Origin: Brugia malayi
Lineage: Eukaryota > Nematoda > Chromadorea > Rhabditida > Onchocercidae
Length of the DNA: 64,000 nt
Assembly (NCBI RefSeq): GCF_000002995.4
Contig: NW_025062475.1
Span: 930,001-994,000 of the forward strand
Direction of reading: 5' to 3'
The notes beneath the pieces were generated by a model. The model was not told the DNA's origin and did no database searches. It saw only the letters and a list, made by a program, of their open reading frames with translations. The position numbers and the translations under genes were made by a program. Of this stretch, positions 48,601 to 63,965 are shown in pieces (the stretch's first letter is position 1; each line of letters begins with the position of its first letter).

Positions 48601-51341
48601 TAAACAAATAAATAATTAGGGAAACATAAACAAACAAACAATTAGGTAAACGTAGAAAATAAACAAATAAACAATTAGGTAAGCATAAAAATAAACAAAT
48701 AAATAATTAGTAAAACATAAAAATTAAACAAACAGGAAACATAAAAAGTAAACAGATAAACAATAAGTAAGCATAAAAATGAACAAATAAACAATTAGGT
48801 AAACATAAAAAGTAAACAAATAAACAGAGAGAATAAACTTTCATTTGCAAATACTTGTTTTTTTTTCCTATACTTAATTTTCGAAATTTATAACATTTAA
48901 ATTTATTGATAAACTTTTTAGCTATTAATTATATGAAAAAAAGTAAAAAAAAAATAATAATAATAAAATAATAATAAATGTTGAAATGTAATCAAATTTT
49001 GGTTGAATTAAAAATTTCATTTAATTAAATCATTCATTGAATTCTTTTAATTTAAACATTTCTCTTTTTTCATATATCCTTTCAAGCAGTTTTCTTCATT
49101 GAGGCATTTTCCTTAAGAATAAATTGCTAAAAAATTATTAGTCTAAATTTCATCAAAACTTTTTTAATTTCTGTCATAAAATTAATTTTAATCAGATTAA
49201 AACTAATTAAATTTTTAATATATAAGAATTTCTTTATGCTATGACATTTTAAAACATTTTTATATTTCAAATTTGTTTATTTAAATTTAAAAGATTAACC
49301 TATAAAGATGGGAAGCAAAAAGAAAAAGTATTGATTAAAGTTTAAAAAATTTTTTTTTTTTTGCTCTTTTTTCTCAGTAAATTTGCAAAAAATTTTAATT
49401 CTAAAAAGTTTTTCTCGTAACATTTTTTGTCTTTTTTTTTTTTTTAATTTTATAAAAATTCAAAGCAAATTTTTTTTTTTTGTTTGATATTTACAAATGT
49501 AAATGATTTATGAATAATTCATTCACAATTTTTAACATTTACTTTTATCTTTTCTTTTTTTTTTATTTGACATTTTTTAAATGTTAAAACTAATTTGTTC
49601 CTTTTTTTTTTAAATATAAAAAGAAAAAAGAAAAAAAAAAACAGAAAAGGGAAATAATTTAGTTGACAAAAGAAAAGTAAAATAAATGTAAAATTGCAAA
49701 AAGAAAAGAAAAAAAAAAAGCTTTAAAGTTCAATTTATGCATTCTTGTATAATAAAGTAAAATGCATTTTAAGCAAGAGATTCATTTATGAAAATGCAAC
49801 AAAAAAAGAAAATTGAAAAAAATTTTTTTTAAAAAAAAAAATTTTGACAGAGCAACTGTCAAATTCAAACATAAAAATAAATATTTTTCATTTATTTTTT
49901 TCCAAGAAACATACATTTTTCAAATAATTGCAAAAGCAAAGAAAAACTTTTCTTTTTTTTTCTCGTTTGCTAAATTATCTTTGGAAAGAAAAATTGAAAA
50001 AATGTAGCATTTTCTTTCGCTTTTTTTTTCTTAAAGTTTAAATTTTTGTTATTTAGTTTAAATTACAAATTTAAACTGTTAAATTTAATTATGGTAAAGT
50101 AATGCTTATGCAAATTTTAATGATTAATTGATTAATTCAAAATTTATAATTAACACATTTATAATTTTTATCAAAGATTAAATATAAACAAAGAAAGTAC
50201 TTTTAAAAAGTATAATTTTTGTTTATATTTGTTCTAAACTATTTATTTATGATGAAAAAAAAGAAAGAAAGAAATTTGCATATTGTTAAAAAATATCAAT
50301 GATACATTATCTAAAACAATAAGAAAACAAAAATGCAAATGGGAGAAAAATTTTTTTTAATTTATTTTTCCTTTTTTTTTGATAATTGAAAATTTTAACT
50401 TTGCTTTTCGTTTTTGCTTTTTTTTTGGGCTTAGAAATGTAATAAAAGTAAATGTAACCAAAAAAAAAAGTATTGAAATTACAATTTGATTTTCATATCT
50501 AAACTATAAATTTGTTAGAAAACAATGTGTCATTATGTTATATGCATTGTAGCAGAGCGGGACAAGTATGGTGTGGTCATTTTATAGTTTAAATATTAAA
50601 ATACGCTTTTGTAATTAAGTTTTACGCAAAAATTCGTCAGCAAAATTAATAAAAATAAATTTAAATGCATTTTTTCATTTAAATTTTTAGCAAATTATTA
50701 ATTTATTACTTATAATACTTTGAAATAAATTTTAGGGAAAAATTGAAAATTACTATGGTGATAAACGTTGTTATTTAAAAATTTCCATTTGTTTTTTCTT
50801 TAAATTTTTATATTATTTTTTTATTTATGAAAAAAATTTTTTTTACTAAATTTTTATTTCTAAAATTTTGATTTTTTGACAATTTTTTTTTTTAAAAAAA
50901 AAAAAAAAGAAAAAGAAAAAAAGAAAGGGAACAAAAAAAAAAAAAGTGCATCGAAGTATTATTTGGTTATATTTATTTTGATAATCTAAAATTAATTTAA
51001 TTTATTATTTCTTTCTCAATTTATCACAATTCTTAATAATACATTTTTAATGCTTAATGAATTATTTTCCTTATAATAGCATTTATTAAAGTAAATTTAT
51101 TACTTTATCTTACTTTACTTACTTTAATCTTAATTAGCATATCATAATTAGCTTAGTTATCAATGTATATTTTCTATAAAATTTTTTCGATATTTCAGTA
51201 AATGAAAAATTTGATACAAATATGAAAATTTCTGGCAGTGAATTATTTCTTGGACCAAAAACAAATATTACCAATTTTGATGAATCTGAAATAACAACAA
51301 CAACAACAACAACAACAAACAATAAAAACAACAAACAATAA
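45679..51341 (+). CDS. Small single-pass membrane protein with a 5.4-kb intron
   Basis: Two exons, 45679-45838 and 51199-51341, join in phase to give 100 residues. Residues 1-24 are hydrophilic and charged (MEEQRENDNLEYIKEQNQAY), ending in an Arg-Arg pair; residues about 25-47 form one transmembrane helix (ITTIAITLTILAVFLVTLSLLL); the remainder is polar and ends with eight Thr from an ACA repeat and an Asn/Lys-rich tail. The RR before the helix suggests the N-terminus stays in the cytosol (signal-anchor, type II). I do not recognise the family. The intron (45839-51198) is far longer than any other here and is packed with simple repeats; undetected exons inside it are possible. The join rests on frame and a clean GATATTTCAG acceptor. 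No trans-splice acceptor is apparent before the ATG. Confidence 0.55.
47580..47945. repeat. CT-rich tract and TTTA tetranucleotide tract inside the intron
   Basis: A CT/CTTT tract occupies about 47580-47655 and an imperfect TTTA repeat about 47765-47945. Open frames through the latter give Phe/Tyr/Leu runs and are not coding. Confidence 0.85.
48538..48836. repeat. Imperfect ~33-bp minisatellite with GTAAACA/TAAACAA cores
   Basis: About nine degenerate copies of a unit of the form AAATAAACAAATAAACAATT followed by AGGTAAACATAAAA. The forkhead-type core GTAAACA occurs intact at least four times; other copies carry GTAAGCA, GGAAACA or GTAAACG. Confidence 0.85.
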
Positions 51342-52846
51342 TTATTGAAGATTAAAATGAAATATTTATTGTATTTATTTGATTGTTTGTCATAAATTTT
51401 TTTTTTTTTTGTGCCTATTTATCAATGAGTAAATTAGATTTAATTAGTACTTCAATTTAATTAGCGCTTTAGCAAAAATTACTTTATCGATATTTTGATT
51501 ACTTTTTTTTTTTTTCTAATTGCATAATATCATTATTCGGGTGCTTATTTATTTGTTTTTTTTTTTTTTTTTGTCAGCATTATTTATTCGATAATTGATG
51601 TTTACACTATTAGTAAAGAAATGCATATTGTGATAATTTAGTGAAATATATTTAGTTAATAATATTGTAAAATTCTCCATTAAATATTTATACAATGCTA
51701 ATTAATTATTTAATTAACTACCAAATGTATGTTTATATAAGCAATAAGAAAAAAAAACAAACAAACAAACAATTAGTTTAGTAAATATGCATAAACATTT
51801 AGACAATAAACAATTGATTTGTATTATTTGTTGTTGTCGTCTATTTGGTCAAACTATTGTTATTGTTGTTTTGTTTCAAATTTAATAAAAATACACAAAT
51901 AAAATTATTTTTTTCATCGCTATTTTGATAATAATTATCTTTTTTTTTTTTTTTTTTCACATGGAAGAAATAAAAATGAAAAAAGAAAATGGTATTTTTA
52001 AAAAAGTTAATTATTTTGCTTTCTAATAGAAAAGTAAAATAAATTACATTAATCATATTTGTTTGAAAATATGATATTGATAACATTACATTGGGATTGT
52101 TTTATCATCAAAAGTAACAAATCTTTGAAAAAATTTGTAAAATTTCAGAAATAAATGAAAAAATTTTTAAGTTAAAATAAAAAACTATAATTGTAATAGG
52201 CAAATTAGTAATTGATAATTATAATTAATAATTGATAATAATGATAAATGATAGTAATAATAAAATATTTTTATTAAAATTAATTCAGCTAAGAGAGAAA
52301 TGCAATTTTTTGCAATAAAAGTAAAAGAATTGAACAAAATAAACTAGTGATAATGGCATAAATAGTAAAAATGAATTAATTTATATTTTATGAAAAAAAA
52401 AGTTTAAATTTTATATTTGTGCTATTTTTTTTTTTGTTTCATTAATTGGTCGAGAATTTTTGTGAGAAATTATTGTTTGAATAAAATATGAAAAAGTATA
52501 ATGAAAAAAAAAAAACAAATAAAATATAAGAGAAAAACATTTTTTTTTCGCTTTTTTCTTTTTTTTTGTTTACAAACTCAAATAATTTTGAATTTTTCAA
52601 ATAAAAAAAAAAAATTCAAATTGAATATTTCAATTGAAAATTTATCTAATATTATCAATTTATAGTATTAATCATATTTTCTATCAATGATCATAATGTT
52701 ATCGCTAGTTAAATTCTTGCCTTTATCACATAAAGAATTTAATTTCACATTTTTTTTCCCTTTTCTTTTTTTTTTTGGAAACAAAAAAGAGAGAGAGAGA
52801 GGGAGAGAGAGAAAGAGGGAAGAAATATGAATAATGTAAAATTGGC
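51342..52846. other. AT-rich spacer before the AAT microsatellite
   Basis: 3' flank of the small membrane-protein gene; no coding or RNA gene signal. A GA-rich segment (52788-52822) directly precedes the microsatellite. Confidence 0.6.
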
Positions 52847-54648
<1,802 letters not shown>

Positions 54649-54995
54649 CTTTGTAATTAGAATAACAGAGAGAGAAAGAGAGGGGGGAAAAAGAAAGAAA
54701 CAAACAAAGAGAAAACCTTCTCACCCATTCTAATAACACATAATTAGCTAATTTATAATGTTAATTTTAATTTTGCAAATTTTACAATTATTTCAATTGA
54801 CATGATGAAAATTAAATTAATTTACATGAAAGTTTTTAAACTCTTTAACAAATACATTTTTACTTAGACTAGATATTAATTTTGTAGGTAGAATTAAGCA
54901 AATAAGCAAACAAAAAAAATTTAATGCAAATTTCAATTTAATAAAAATAAATTTAATATGGAATAAAAATCATTTATACTCCAAGACTACTAGTT
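54649..54995. other. Spacer between the AAT microsatellite and the tRNA gene
   Basis: Starts with a G/A-rich stretch (54667-54715) mirroring the one on the other side of the microsatellite, then ordinary AT-rich DNA. This is the upstream region of the tRNA gene; no distinct element seen. Confidence 0.5.
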
Positions 54996-55067
54996 GGGGG
55001 TTTAGCTCAGTGGTAGAGCGCTCGCTTTGCATGCGAGAGGGCGGGGGTTCGATCCCCCCAACCTCCA
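54996..55067 (+). tRNA. tRNA-Ala (anticodon TGC)
   Basis: A 72-nt cloverleaf. Acceptor stem GGGGGTT pairs with AACCTCC (one G-T pair), discriminator A. Box A (TTTAGCTCAGTGG) and box B (GGTTCGATCC) are both canonical RNA polymerase III internal promoters. Anticodon stem CTCGC/GCGAG closes the loop TTTGCAT, giving TGC. No intron. A TTTTT terminator follows within 10 nt. It is a local GC-rich peak in AT-rich DNA. Confidence 0.97.
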
Positions 55068-55072
55068 GACTA

Positions 55073-55077
55073 GTTTT
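55073..55077 (+). terminator. RNA polymerase III terminator of the tRNA gene
   Basis: A run of five T starts six bases after the tRNA discriminator base. Confidence 0.8.
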
Positions 55078-56124
55078 TCCCTTTTTGCATATTGTATTAT
55101 ACTTTCCATTCTTCTCTATCAGAATTAATCGAAATGATTCTTTACTAAAATGAAGATTTGTTGTTGTTGGTTGAATAGATGAGAATATATGTCATATATG
55201 ACAATTTTATCGAGTACTCAAATTCACAATGCATTTAGGCTAACAATTGTAGTGTCTTTCCTTTTTTTTCGCCTGAATAAACACACTTCATGCGAGACTC
55301 ATCAAAATATGAGAGAATTCAAATACTACTCTTCAGCAAATATGCCTTTTGTTTGGACTAAATCTCAATTTTAGCTCAGTGATAGGAGTTTTTGTGTAAA
55401 AGTTCATCCTAGCAATACATTTCCATTAATTCAATATGTAAAGAGTAAAATATTAAATGTTACGGACTATTTTTGACTACTAATGCCAAGATATTTCGTT
55501 ACACTATATCCTAGTCAAAATTTCCTTTTGACAAGAATGTTCAAGCCAAGTGTAAAATATTGTTAATGTTCAGAAATCGCACACAAATCTAAATTCATTT
55601 GATAAAATCATTAGTACAGGAAAACATATTGCGCATCAATGTGCAAAAAAGCTTTGTCAACGGCAACTGCTGAATGACGAAATAATATATAAAGAGATTA
55701 ATGAGTCAACAATAACAACGCAAAACATACATTAGTTAAGAAAAGTGAAAATTGAAATAACGTAAAACAGAAGTAGATATTCACAAGATAACGAGCAATA
55801 AACCAATTTCTCAACAGACAACAGATATACTGGCTTGCTTTTGTTAAGTATACACAAATAACAAGAATTTTTTTTTTTTTTAAACAAGCAAAACAATTTT
55901 TCTCAAAATTTCTCAAACAAGAGAAAAACTCGATTCAATCTAATGCACCGATCATCAAAAAAAAAAAAAAACATGCATATAACACAGGACAAAAAAAAAA
56001 AAAAAAAATACACAAACAAGACAAAAAATTTTAAAATTTAACTGAGAACTATTTCCATGAAAGAAGTGAATGCCTGTGGACACGTATACATTTTTACCAT
56101 AAAGCTCTTCACCACTGTATCAAT
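55078..56124. other. Spacer and 3' flank of the strawberry notch gene
   Basis: No coding exon recognised. Presumably contains the sbno 3' untranslated region on the minus strand. A tRNA box-A-like string at 55373-55391 is noted among the rejected items. Confidence 0.5.
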
Positions 56125-59100
56125 TTAATTTAAAGTATTTGCTGATTTCGACTCCACACAACCACCACAGTGTTTCTCAAAACGCGCAACCAGTGTTCGT
56201 ACATATTGTGGCAATACCAGCAATCCTAAACTAGTAAATTTTAGGATGCAAAACAACAGAACCAATTTTAATATTATAGGAAATTACAAGCCTTCAAAAA
56301 CATAATTGCATAAACAAAATCTTATGCGAAGTTTCATGTCACGCCGTCACCAGTATTAACTAAAAATATGGCCTTTCATTCAGAGATAAAGCAAAAATTC
56401 ATACCAACGATTTTGTGATCTTGTGGTGTTCTGACACGGATTATCTGCATCCGCTGTGATCGTCTGATTTCTCGAGCAGACATACCGCTGGACAATACTT
56501 CTTCGACGATCGGCCATACCGAGAGCACCGAACCCGAAAGAACAAAGTAAGTTCGGGTCCGCCGTCCAGTTTCACAGTATACACCCATCGCTTCGTTCCG
56601 GCAACGGCCATGAAAATAATTATGCTGACAGGTTTTGTTCGAACCTGAAAACTGAGTAAAGTTGGAAGAACGGCACTATCCCAATATCCCAATAAGCAAT
56701 TCGATAGACATGATGTTCTTGACAAAATTTGAGCCGAAATACAAAAAATGATAGCAATCTACTAACCTTCAAACAAATCTTTCCAAACTTGTTCAGTTTC
56801 TTCAGGAGTGGCAAGATGAAAACGTTTTGTTAACTCATCAATTGTTTCCAGTTTTGCACTTCGACCTGTGCTTGGTCGTGTTATGCAAAAAAGGCGTGCA
56901 CCTGTATCCAAACGTTTCTTGCCGATACCATAAACAAGAGCTGCAGTCTTCTTCCCATTATTACCAACCGATGCCAGATAAAAACCATCCTGAAATTCAA
57001 AAAAATAAACTGCTAGCTAACAACTCGAACATATCTACTAACTACTGGTTTTCAAGCAATGAAGATTTTTATAAGTTGAAATGGGCTTAACTTTACCTGG
57101 TCTTCGTGATGATCCTTCCAAATTGCATAAGCATCTTCCCAACTCACACCACGTTCCACACCAATTTTGTGAATCTCAACTCGGAAGAAACCACTTTCAT
57201 AGCGTCCCATGAATACACGAGTTTCTAACTTGCGTGCCTCATCCCCACCCATTCCAAGATCTAAAACATCACTCAATAACTGAACAATAAAAGTAGACAT
57301 AACATTAATTTAGTACTAATAAAGTCCTCAAACAGTCCAATTAAGTTCATAGAAAAGCAAAATTTTAGCTTACCCATAATACCCATATCATAAGTTCCAT
57401 CATGTTTCGCTTGTGCAACCAATTCAGCAACGATATCAGAAAAATATTGGAAAAGTGCGTTCTGTGCATGTACTGGTAAGCCAAGAAGACGATTTAGAAA
57501 CTTTGGTATAGTTGCAGATTCTTTTTCAATTGTATAAACACCATTATCCAGTGATAATAAACCAACACCCTCCATATAACACTGCATATCTTTAAAAATT
57601 CAAATTTTTATAGCAAATTTCGTAAGAAGAAAAACCTTGAAATATCAATAATTACCAAAAATATACGCTGCATAGATCAGGTGACTTATGTGTTTATATA
57701 TTTTCAAATTGAAGCAAGAAATATTTACCAATGATGAAATTTCCAGGTTTATAATCCTTTGGTGGTGGTATAAGTGGAGGATCGAGCAATCCAGTAACCG
57801 TTCGCAGCAGTACGTCTAAGGCAGCTCGACCATATCTCGTATCCAAATTAAACTGACTCAGGTCACGTGATTCTGTCGCACGACGGTCACCATGCGTTAA
57901 TGCTCCGAGAGATTCAAGTCGTTTAGCAACTATTGATGCAAACCTGTATAAAACATAATACAGTAGAGCTTCCACATAGCAAAAAATTTAGAAGAATGTT
58001 TTTAGTACTTTGCTATGACTTTAATGACTTATCATCATTAAAGCATGTTTAGCCTTCAGTGAAAAAGCCGGTTTCATGACTTTAAAAAATGAGACAGGAA
58101 AAGCTGCGACATAATCTATGCTGAATTACCTTTTTTCACCAGCCAGTTCGGATATCAAGAATATGTATTCCGGCGCACTCACTTGATTTGAACGATGTGT
58201 ACGCCCTAAAACATCAATTTATTTCCTTAAACTTTCCCTCTTCCAAAATGCATTATTAACTGAATAATAAAACACAGAAATTACCAAATTGTTGAATAGC
58301 TTTATCGGCTGACCAAGGTAATTCCAACGTGATATGTACGCGACGTCGACGGTTTGTAGCTCTTCGATCCGACTAAAAACAAACTGTTAGCTTATCCAAG
58401 GCATTAAATTTTCAGTACATAAATAGAGTCCATTTCAAAAAAAAGATAAAAACTAGCCTGCAATGATATGCCGGAAGATGCTGCCTCTGAAATTACAGCA
58501 ACTAATTTTTCGCCCTTCATAAATTTATCTTTTTCATCCATATTCATTAGTTCAAGCGGTACATCTGCTCCAGCATGTCGAAGTTCATATTCAACATCAC
58601 CATCTTCACGGCATACAACACGACCTTTACGACCAGTCATCTGAAGATGTTAAATTAGTATCTTCAGAGAGTCAAAATTTTCAATATTTTTGAATTACAA
58701 CAAAAATAAACCTCAGCGACATAATCAGGACCACCCAATTCATCAATTAACTGATCAAGCGTATTTGGTGGCAATCGAGGGCTTAGACGCTCTACAGCAG
58801 CCAGCAGTTCAGCTTTGATTAGTGAAGTTTCACCAAGCGTAAGATCCTCATCACTTACCAGACGTGAAGATGATATGAAAACATCGGCAGTACTATGCTG
58901 CAACAAATTCATTTTTTGCGGTAAGAAGCTATCTCGATCTCATAACATCATTTTCCATCCTATTATAACATGACAAATAAATGACCAATTCAATCATTGC
59001 TGGTTTTAACTGCATACTAATCAAAGATGCGGTAAATCTATTTATAAAACTCGAAATATTGCAGCCACACTAATACCACTTAATTCATCTGCTGATCAGT

Positions 59101-62100
59101 TATCATATCTAGCAACACTGGATACAATTAAGGTAAAAATTATTTTTACAATATTCATCAAACCAAATTTCATTTCATACACTATATTATACTATAAAAG
59201 AGAATCATCCTACCATCGCTGTAGAATCGATCTTACTAGTAGATTTTTTTTGCTTCTTTTTGATCTTCTTTTTCTTAACTTTCGTCTTCTTTGGTGAGTC
59301 CGAAATAACCTGCTGTTTTGCTGCCCATGGATCTTCTAGAATATAACAAAATTTATCTAGAAATATAACAAAATTTATTTTTTATTTCTATATACGCTGA
59401 AAATTAATTGCTCAAAAAATTTTGAAATTGTACCTCTAGTAAAATCACAAGTAAATGGATTCAATTCTTCCTCGTCACTGCCTCCCTTCTCCTTTTCACT
59501 GCCACTTTTTTCTTCAGCTGCTTCCTCATCTGAACTTTTTGCTTCATCCAATAATCTTTGTAACCAGGTATCTTCGTCACCTTGGATGGCTCCATTTGAT
59601 GCTAAATTAGAATGAATCGAACCATTCGACAAGTCAGCAAATTGATTTTTTTTACCGCTGGTTATTTTCTGACTACTCCATTCATTCATAAGGACATAAA
59701 AGTAAAAGTGGTGATCTCACTAGTTTGATTGGCAAAAGCAAAAAAAAAAAAATTCAGAACAACAAATATTTGACGTAGATGATAATACTGCTTTTGGTTC
59801 CTTTTCATACCCACTCACCGCATCAATTTAGACAGAGCATCTCATTAAATAAAAAACTACAAATAATATAATGAAATTCTATAACATATTTTGTATCTCA
59901 GTAAGTTGTACTATCTAGATATTATAGAGTACTAAAATATAAAACGAAATTTAGCATTTCAAGCATTGTATGTACGACACGCTTCACCAAACAGCATTAA
60001 CATCATAACAATCGTAATACTTGTACCTTTTCCATAATTTTTACTTACTGCGCAAACTGCTTTTGATTTCTACAATGATCAAATATATATTCTCAATGTT
60101 AACAATCAGAAATACCAATTTGTTTTCCAATGAATTGCAATTCAAGTTGTCATTAAATTAGTGTAGCACTATTTTACATCACTTTCAAAAAATAAAACAT
60201 ACGTTCTCCTTCTTCACTCGATGATTCATCTTCCTCTTCCGTTGATTGCGAACTATCATCGCGTGTTGATGACTCCGTACCATCCGAATCAGACTGTTCC
60301 TCTTCACTTGTTTGTTCTGCCGTAATCGAATTTTGTCTCATCCGTTTTGCAGATGAAGCAAAGGTTGTCAAACTCACAGACCCCAATCTGTCTACTGAAA
60401 CAAGACGTAAAACATATTTTTTGGTGGTTCTCAAATCATATTTCAGCAAACTGTTCATTTTTTGTCTATAGCAGAGATAAACAATTTCAATTTTCTTTTG
60501 CTGATCAAACATCACCATGTGATATGTGATGCTAGGCATTTATAACCTAGCATATGTTATAGCCCAAGTCAAATACCAAAACAGCGACTGATTTAATCAG
60601 GAACACTGCAACGTAATACTAGATCATAGTCATCAGCCGTTGCAAATAATTCACTTTTTGCAACATATAACATTCTACTAAACGCACATTTGCGTTTGAC
60701 TGGACGATCTAATTCATTGCACATTTTGTCGAAATTGGTATATACATCCGCTGAAGAATTCGTATTTTCCGTTGGGAAATGTTTTTCTATAAGCCTCGCC
60801 AATACTGCTCTAAATTATCGTTCTTCATAAATTTTTCAATTTAATGCGTATGAATATGTACGGGATATAATCATCCTTATAAGCACCAATGTCATTTCAT
60901 TTAACCTTGATTATGTTATGTTTTTCAAGCAGTTTCACCAAACTTCGTTAAATACAAACTTGGCAGTGGATACGAATTCATTCAATTCGCCACCGGCATC
61001 GTCAAGTGCTTCCAGTGTTTTCGACTCACCAGTAGTTTGTAAACCAATCACAACGCACTTATTGGCTTTTATTGCATCACGCACTATCTTGACACATGAT
61101 TTTACCTAAACAAAGTTTGGATATTTTAGTCCTATATTTTTAATCCTATCATCCCTTTCTACTCTGAAAAGTTTTCTAAACACCTACTTTCATCAACTGG
61201 TGCAGAAAAGCAACAGTAAATATAACGTTGTTTAATTAATATCCATAGTACAAAAATTATTCCAAATTTTTTTTCGTACAAAAAATATGTTATAATGTAC
61301 CTTTGCACCAATACAGATGTACTTGAAAAATCGTTGATGTGCAGCCCAAAACTGTCCCCAAATCAGTTTCACTTGCGTTCGACCAATACAATGACGAGTA
61401 AGAGCTGCCTGCAAGAAATTTTCTTTTGTCATCTTACATTGCTCACAATATTAGTGGGATTTGAACATAATTTAGAGCGTTACTCATACCATACTTTTTT
61501 TCAATTAATGTACGACTGCTAATCAAACAAACATGCATCAAATTATAATGGACCTGGAACTGTCGTCGACATTCAAGCCATATTTTAACCGATGCGTCAT
61601 AAACTTCGACGAAATCTGCCGACAGTGGCACTTCTTCAACCCGAAAGCTCACACCACGGAAAGAAAGCTGTCGCGCCAGATAAAGGCCACGCTGCTAAAA
61701 ATTCTGACTTTTAACAAATTCAAAGATCAAAGACTAACTGGAAGATTTTTCATAAAAAATGGAAAGGAGCATTGGTTAAATATGTTACACAGAAACCTTC
61801 ATATCCATTGCAACTACTTCCATAGCTCCAACGCCTCGTTTTTCTACAGCATTAATGAAATCACTAAATTCTCGAAATGCTTGTCCCTGTCCCCACAAGC
61901 CTATACGTGTCATATATGCCATATTTCGAGGTTCTGAAAATAATTCCACAAAACATCTTGCATTGTACTGATATCCCATAAACTGGATTAACCGGTGGTA
62001 GGTCGTGGTTTCATGAAAGTTTCATGAAAATCAATGCGCTCGTTATATAATCGATAGTAACATATATTTGAATTCGATGAACAATTTATACCTGTTGCAC

Positions 62101-63965
62101 CAGTTGCTGAAGCATAAACAATTCGGGCGTTTGGTAAAGCTTTTTGCAGTTCCATAACACTTCGGCCAGTTTTCGTTGGTTTTGAACCGGATGTTGGAAC
62201 CAAATTCTTCGCACGATGACACTCATCAAGCACAATAACACCATCGTAATCCTACAATCAAGGCAATGTAGTATAAGAGTATTTGTAATTCTGCTCAATG
62301 TTTCTTCAACAATTTTGTAATTTAGTAAACTGCAGCCCCTTTAAATTTAAATTATTGGCGATGACAGAGAAAGTATGCAAGAAGTTTGAGTTTTTTTAAC
62401 ACATAAGAAAAAAATATAACATACCAGAAATAAAAAAGTGATAAATGTAAAGAAGAAACATAACAAAAACTGATAAATTCTGACTAACATTTTAAACATC
62501 GACAAATAGCTAAAAGGGGATTCATGATACTATCATATATTCTCTCACAGAGATGTATTACATGACTTAGCGTAAAAACTATTCGTACACTTTATATTAT
62601 AGAATCAGATAGTGCTCTAAGGTCCTAGTATTTCCAAGCTAAAAGTATCAGAGCACCGTCTTGTACTACAATAGAGCTTAAAAAGAAATATTAAAGGCCT
62701 ATATGAAAATATTCAGCCCGAGACACACTAAATTATCATTTTTATGTCTGAATTTACATCAACAGACATTAGGATGAAACTAAAAACCAACCTGACCAAA
62801 CCACTGGATCAGTTGTTTAAGCCTTGTTCGGTATTTACCTTTTGCTGAACGACATTCACCAATGAGTGATGAATACGTAGCAAAAATGCAGCCTTTCTTA
62901 ACATCATTTTCTTTTCCACCAATTTTGGAATATTTGAATTTATTTAATGCGTAAACCTAAAAATCACGAATGCTGTGTTTAATGCCAAAATATTTATAAT
63001 ACCTTAGTATAACAACACAAGGAATGTTTATTGATTACTGCACGACATAATATACATATCACAATTTTAACCAACAGTTTACAAAATGAAAGGACAATTC
63101 AAGTATAAACCTTGATGTTTTTTGCACCGATATCTCTCAAATCTCGTTCGGCATCGTATCGCAAATCAGCCGAAACACTGAGCCTACAAAATATCATTTT
63201 CCAAACCAGAAAAACCAAAAACGTTTCCTTTCTCCAACCGACATATTTGACACAATTAAGGTTTTATTAAAGTTATTGGATGTTCATCAGGAATTTAATC
63301 ACCGATATGTCGCGACTTAAAATTAATTGAAAACATAGCATTAGACTTCAAACAAAAGTAGTTAACAGTAGATAACGGTATTATAAGTCAAAGTAAAAAC
63401 AAATGTTAAAAGTTTCAAAGTTTCTTTACTTAAAAAAACATTTAATTTCCAAATGAAAACAAAGAAATTTTACCAGATTGATCGTTTCCGTCCTAATAAA
63501 TAATTTTCAAAAATGATGCAAGCAATCGTTCTTCCTTTACCCACACCAGCTCCATCACCTATGAAATCGAGAAAATTTTGTAATGTAATATCCAATTATG
63601 CAGATCACTGCTCAAGAATACAACAGTGCTGTTAAAGAAAAAACCGAAAATGAAACGGAACAATGTAAGATTAGTTTGAATTTGAGACAACAGATACATA
63701 TAAACTTGCCCAAGACATGAAAAAATTGGCACAATTGTACCTAACAAAACTATAATAGCAGAACTTTAAAAGAGAAATAAAACGATGAGAAAAAACAATA
63801 TCGACAATAGAGAATCGAGCAACCACATTTTTTTTCAAATAAACTGAAGGTCTTACCAATCAAATAGCCAGCGCGTTCATTCGATGGAAGGCGCATCTCA
63901 TGCGCTTGACAAGCATATACAACTGCTTCCAACTGTACAGCTGAAATCGCGCCTGTATCAATGAT
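56125..63965 (-). CDS. let-765: Strawberry notch homologue (SBNO; let-765/nsh-1 family), C-terminal part, runs off the right edge
   Basis: Nuclear helicase-like transcriptional regulator; C. elegans let-765/nsh-1 acts upstream of EGF/Ras signalling. Exons seen: 63965-63857, 63558-63474, 63183-63111, 62956-62792, 62251-62092, 61933-61797, 61694-61554, 61408-61301, 61105-60960, 60809-60607, 60394-60203, 59601-59434, 59335-59214, 58897-58712, 58640-58458, 58372-58285, 58205-58130, 57943-57729, 57589-57374, 57260-57097, 56989-56767, 56644-56405, 56225-56125; about 1166 residues. Motifs in order: [13 protein letters not shown], Walker [15 protein letters not shown]-type box VLDECHRAK, motif [42 protein letters not shown], acidic/Ser linker (about 440-600), [33 protein letters not shown] (motif VI region) and [22 protein letters not shown]. 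The N-terminus lies beyond the window. The acidic linker splices (60607, 59601) are least certain. The intron after SGISLQ has a GC donor. Confidence 0.95.
58373..58457 (-). other. GC-AG intron in the strawberry notch gene
   Basis: The minus-strand exon ends TTGCAG and the intron begins GCTAGT; the acceptor is TTTTTAG. Only this GC donor keeps the conserved frame (SGISLQ joined to [11 protein letters not shown]). The nearby GT shifts the frame. Confidence 0.75.

Noticed and set aside
55373..55415. tRNA-like string (TTTAGCTCAGTGATAGGAG, then GTTCATCCT)
   Set aside because: Box A resembles the nearby tRNA-Ala, but no acceptor or anticodon stem forms, and box B is poor. At best a very decayed tRNA fragment.
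57097..57279. Acceptor at 57,279 for a strawberry notch exon
   Set aside because: It gives a stop in the phase required by the upstream exon; the acceptor at 57,260 restores the conserved [13 protein letters not shown] frame.
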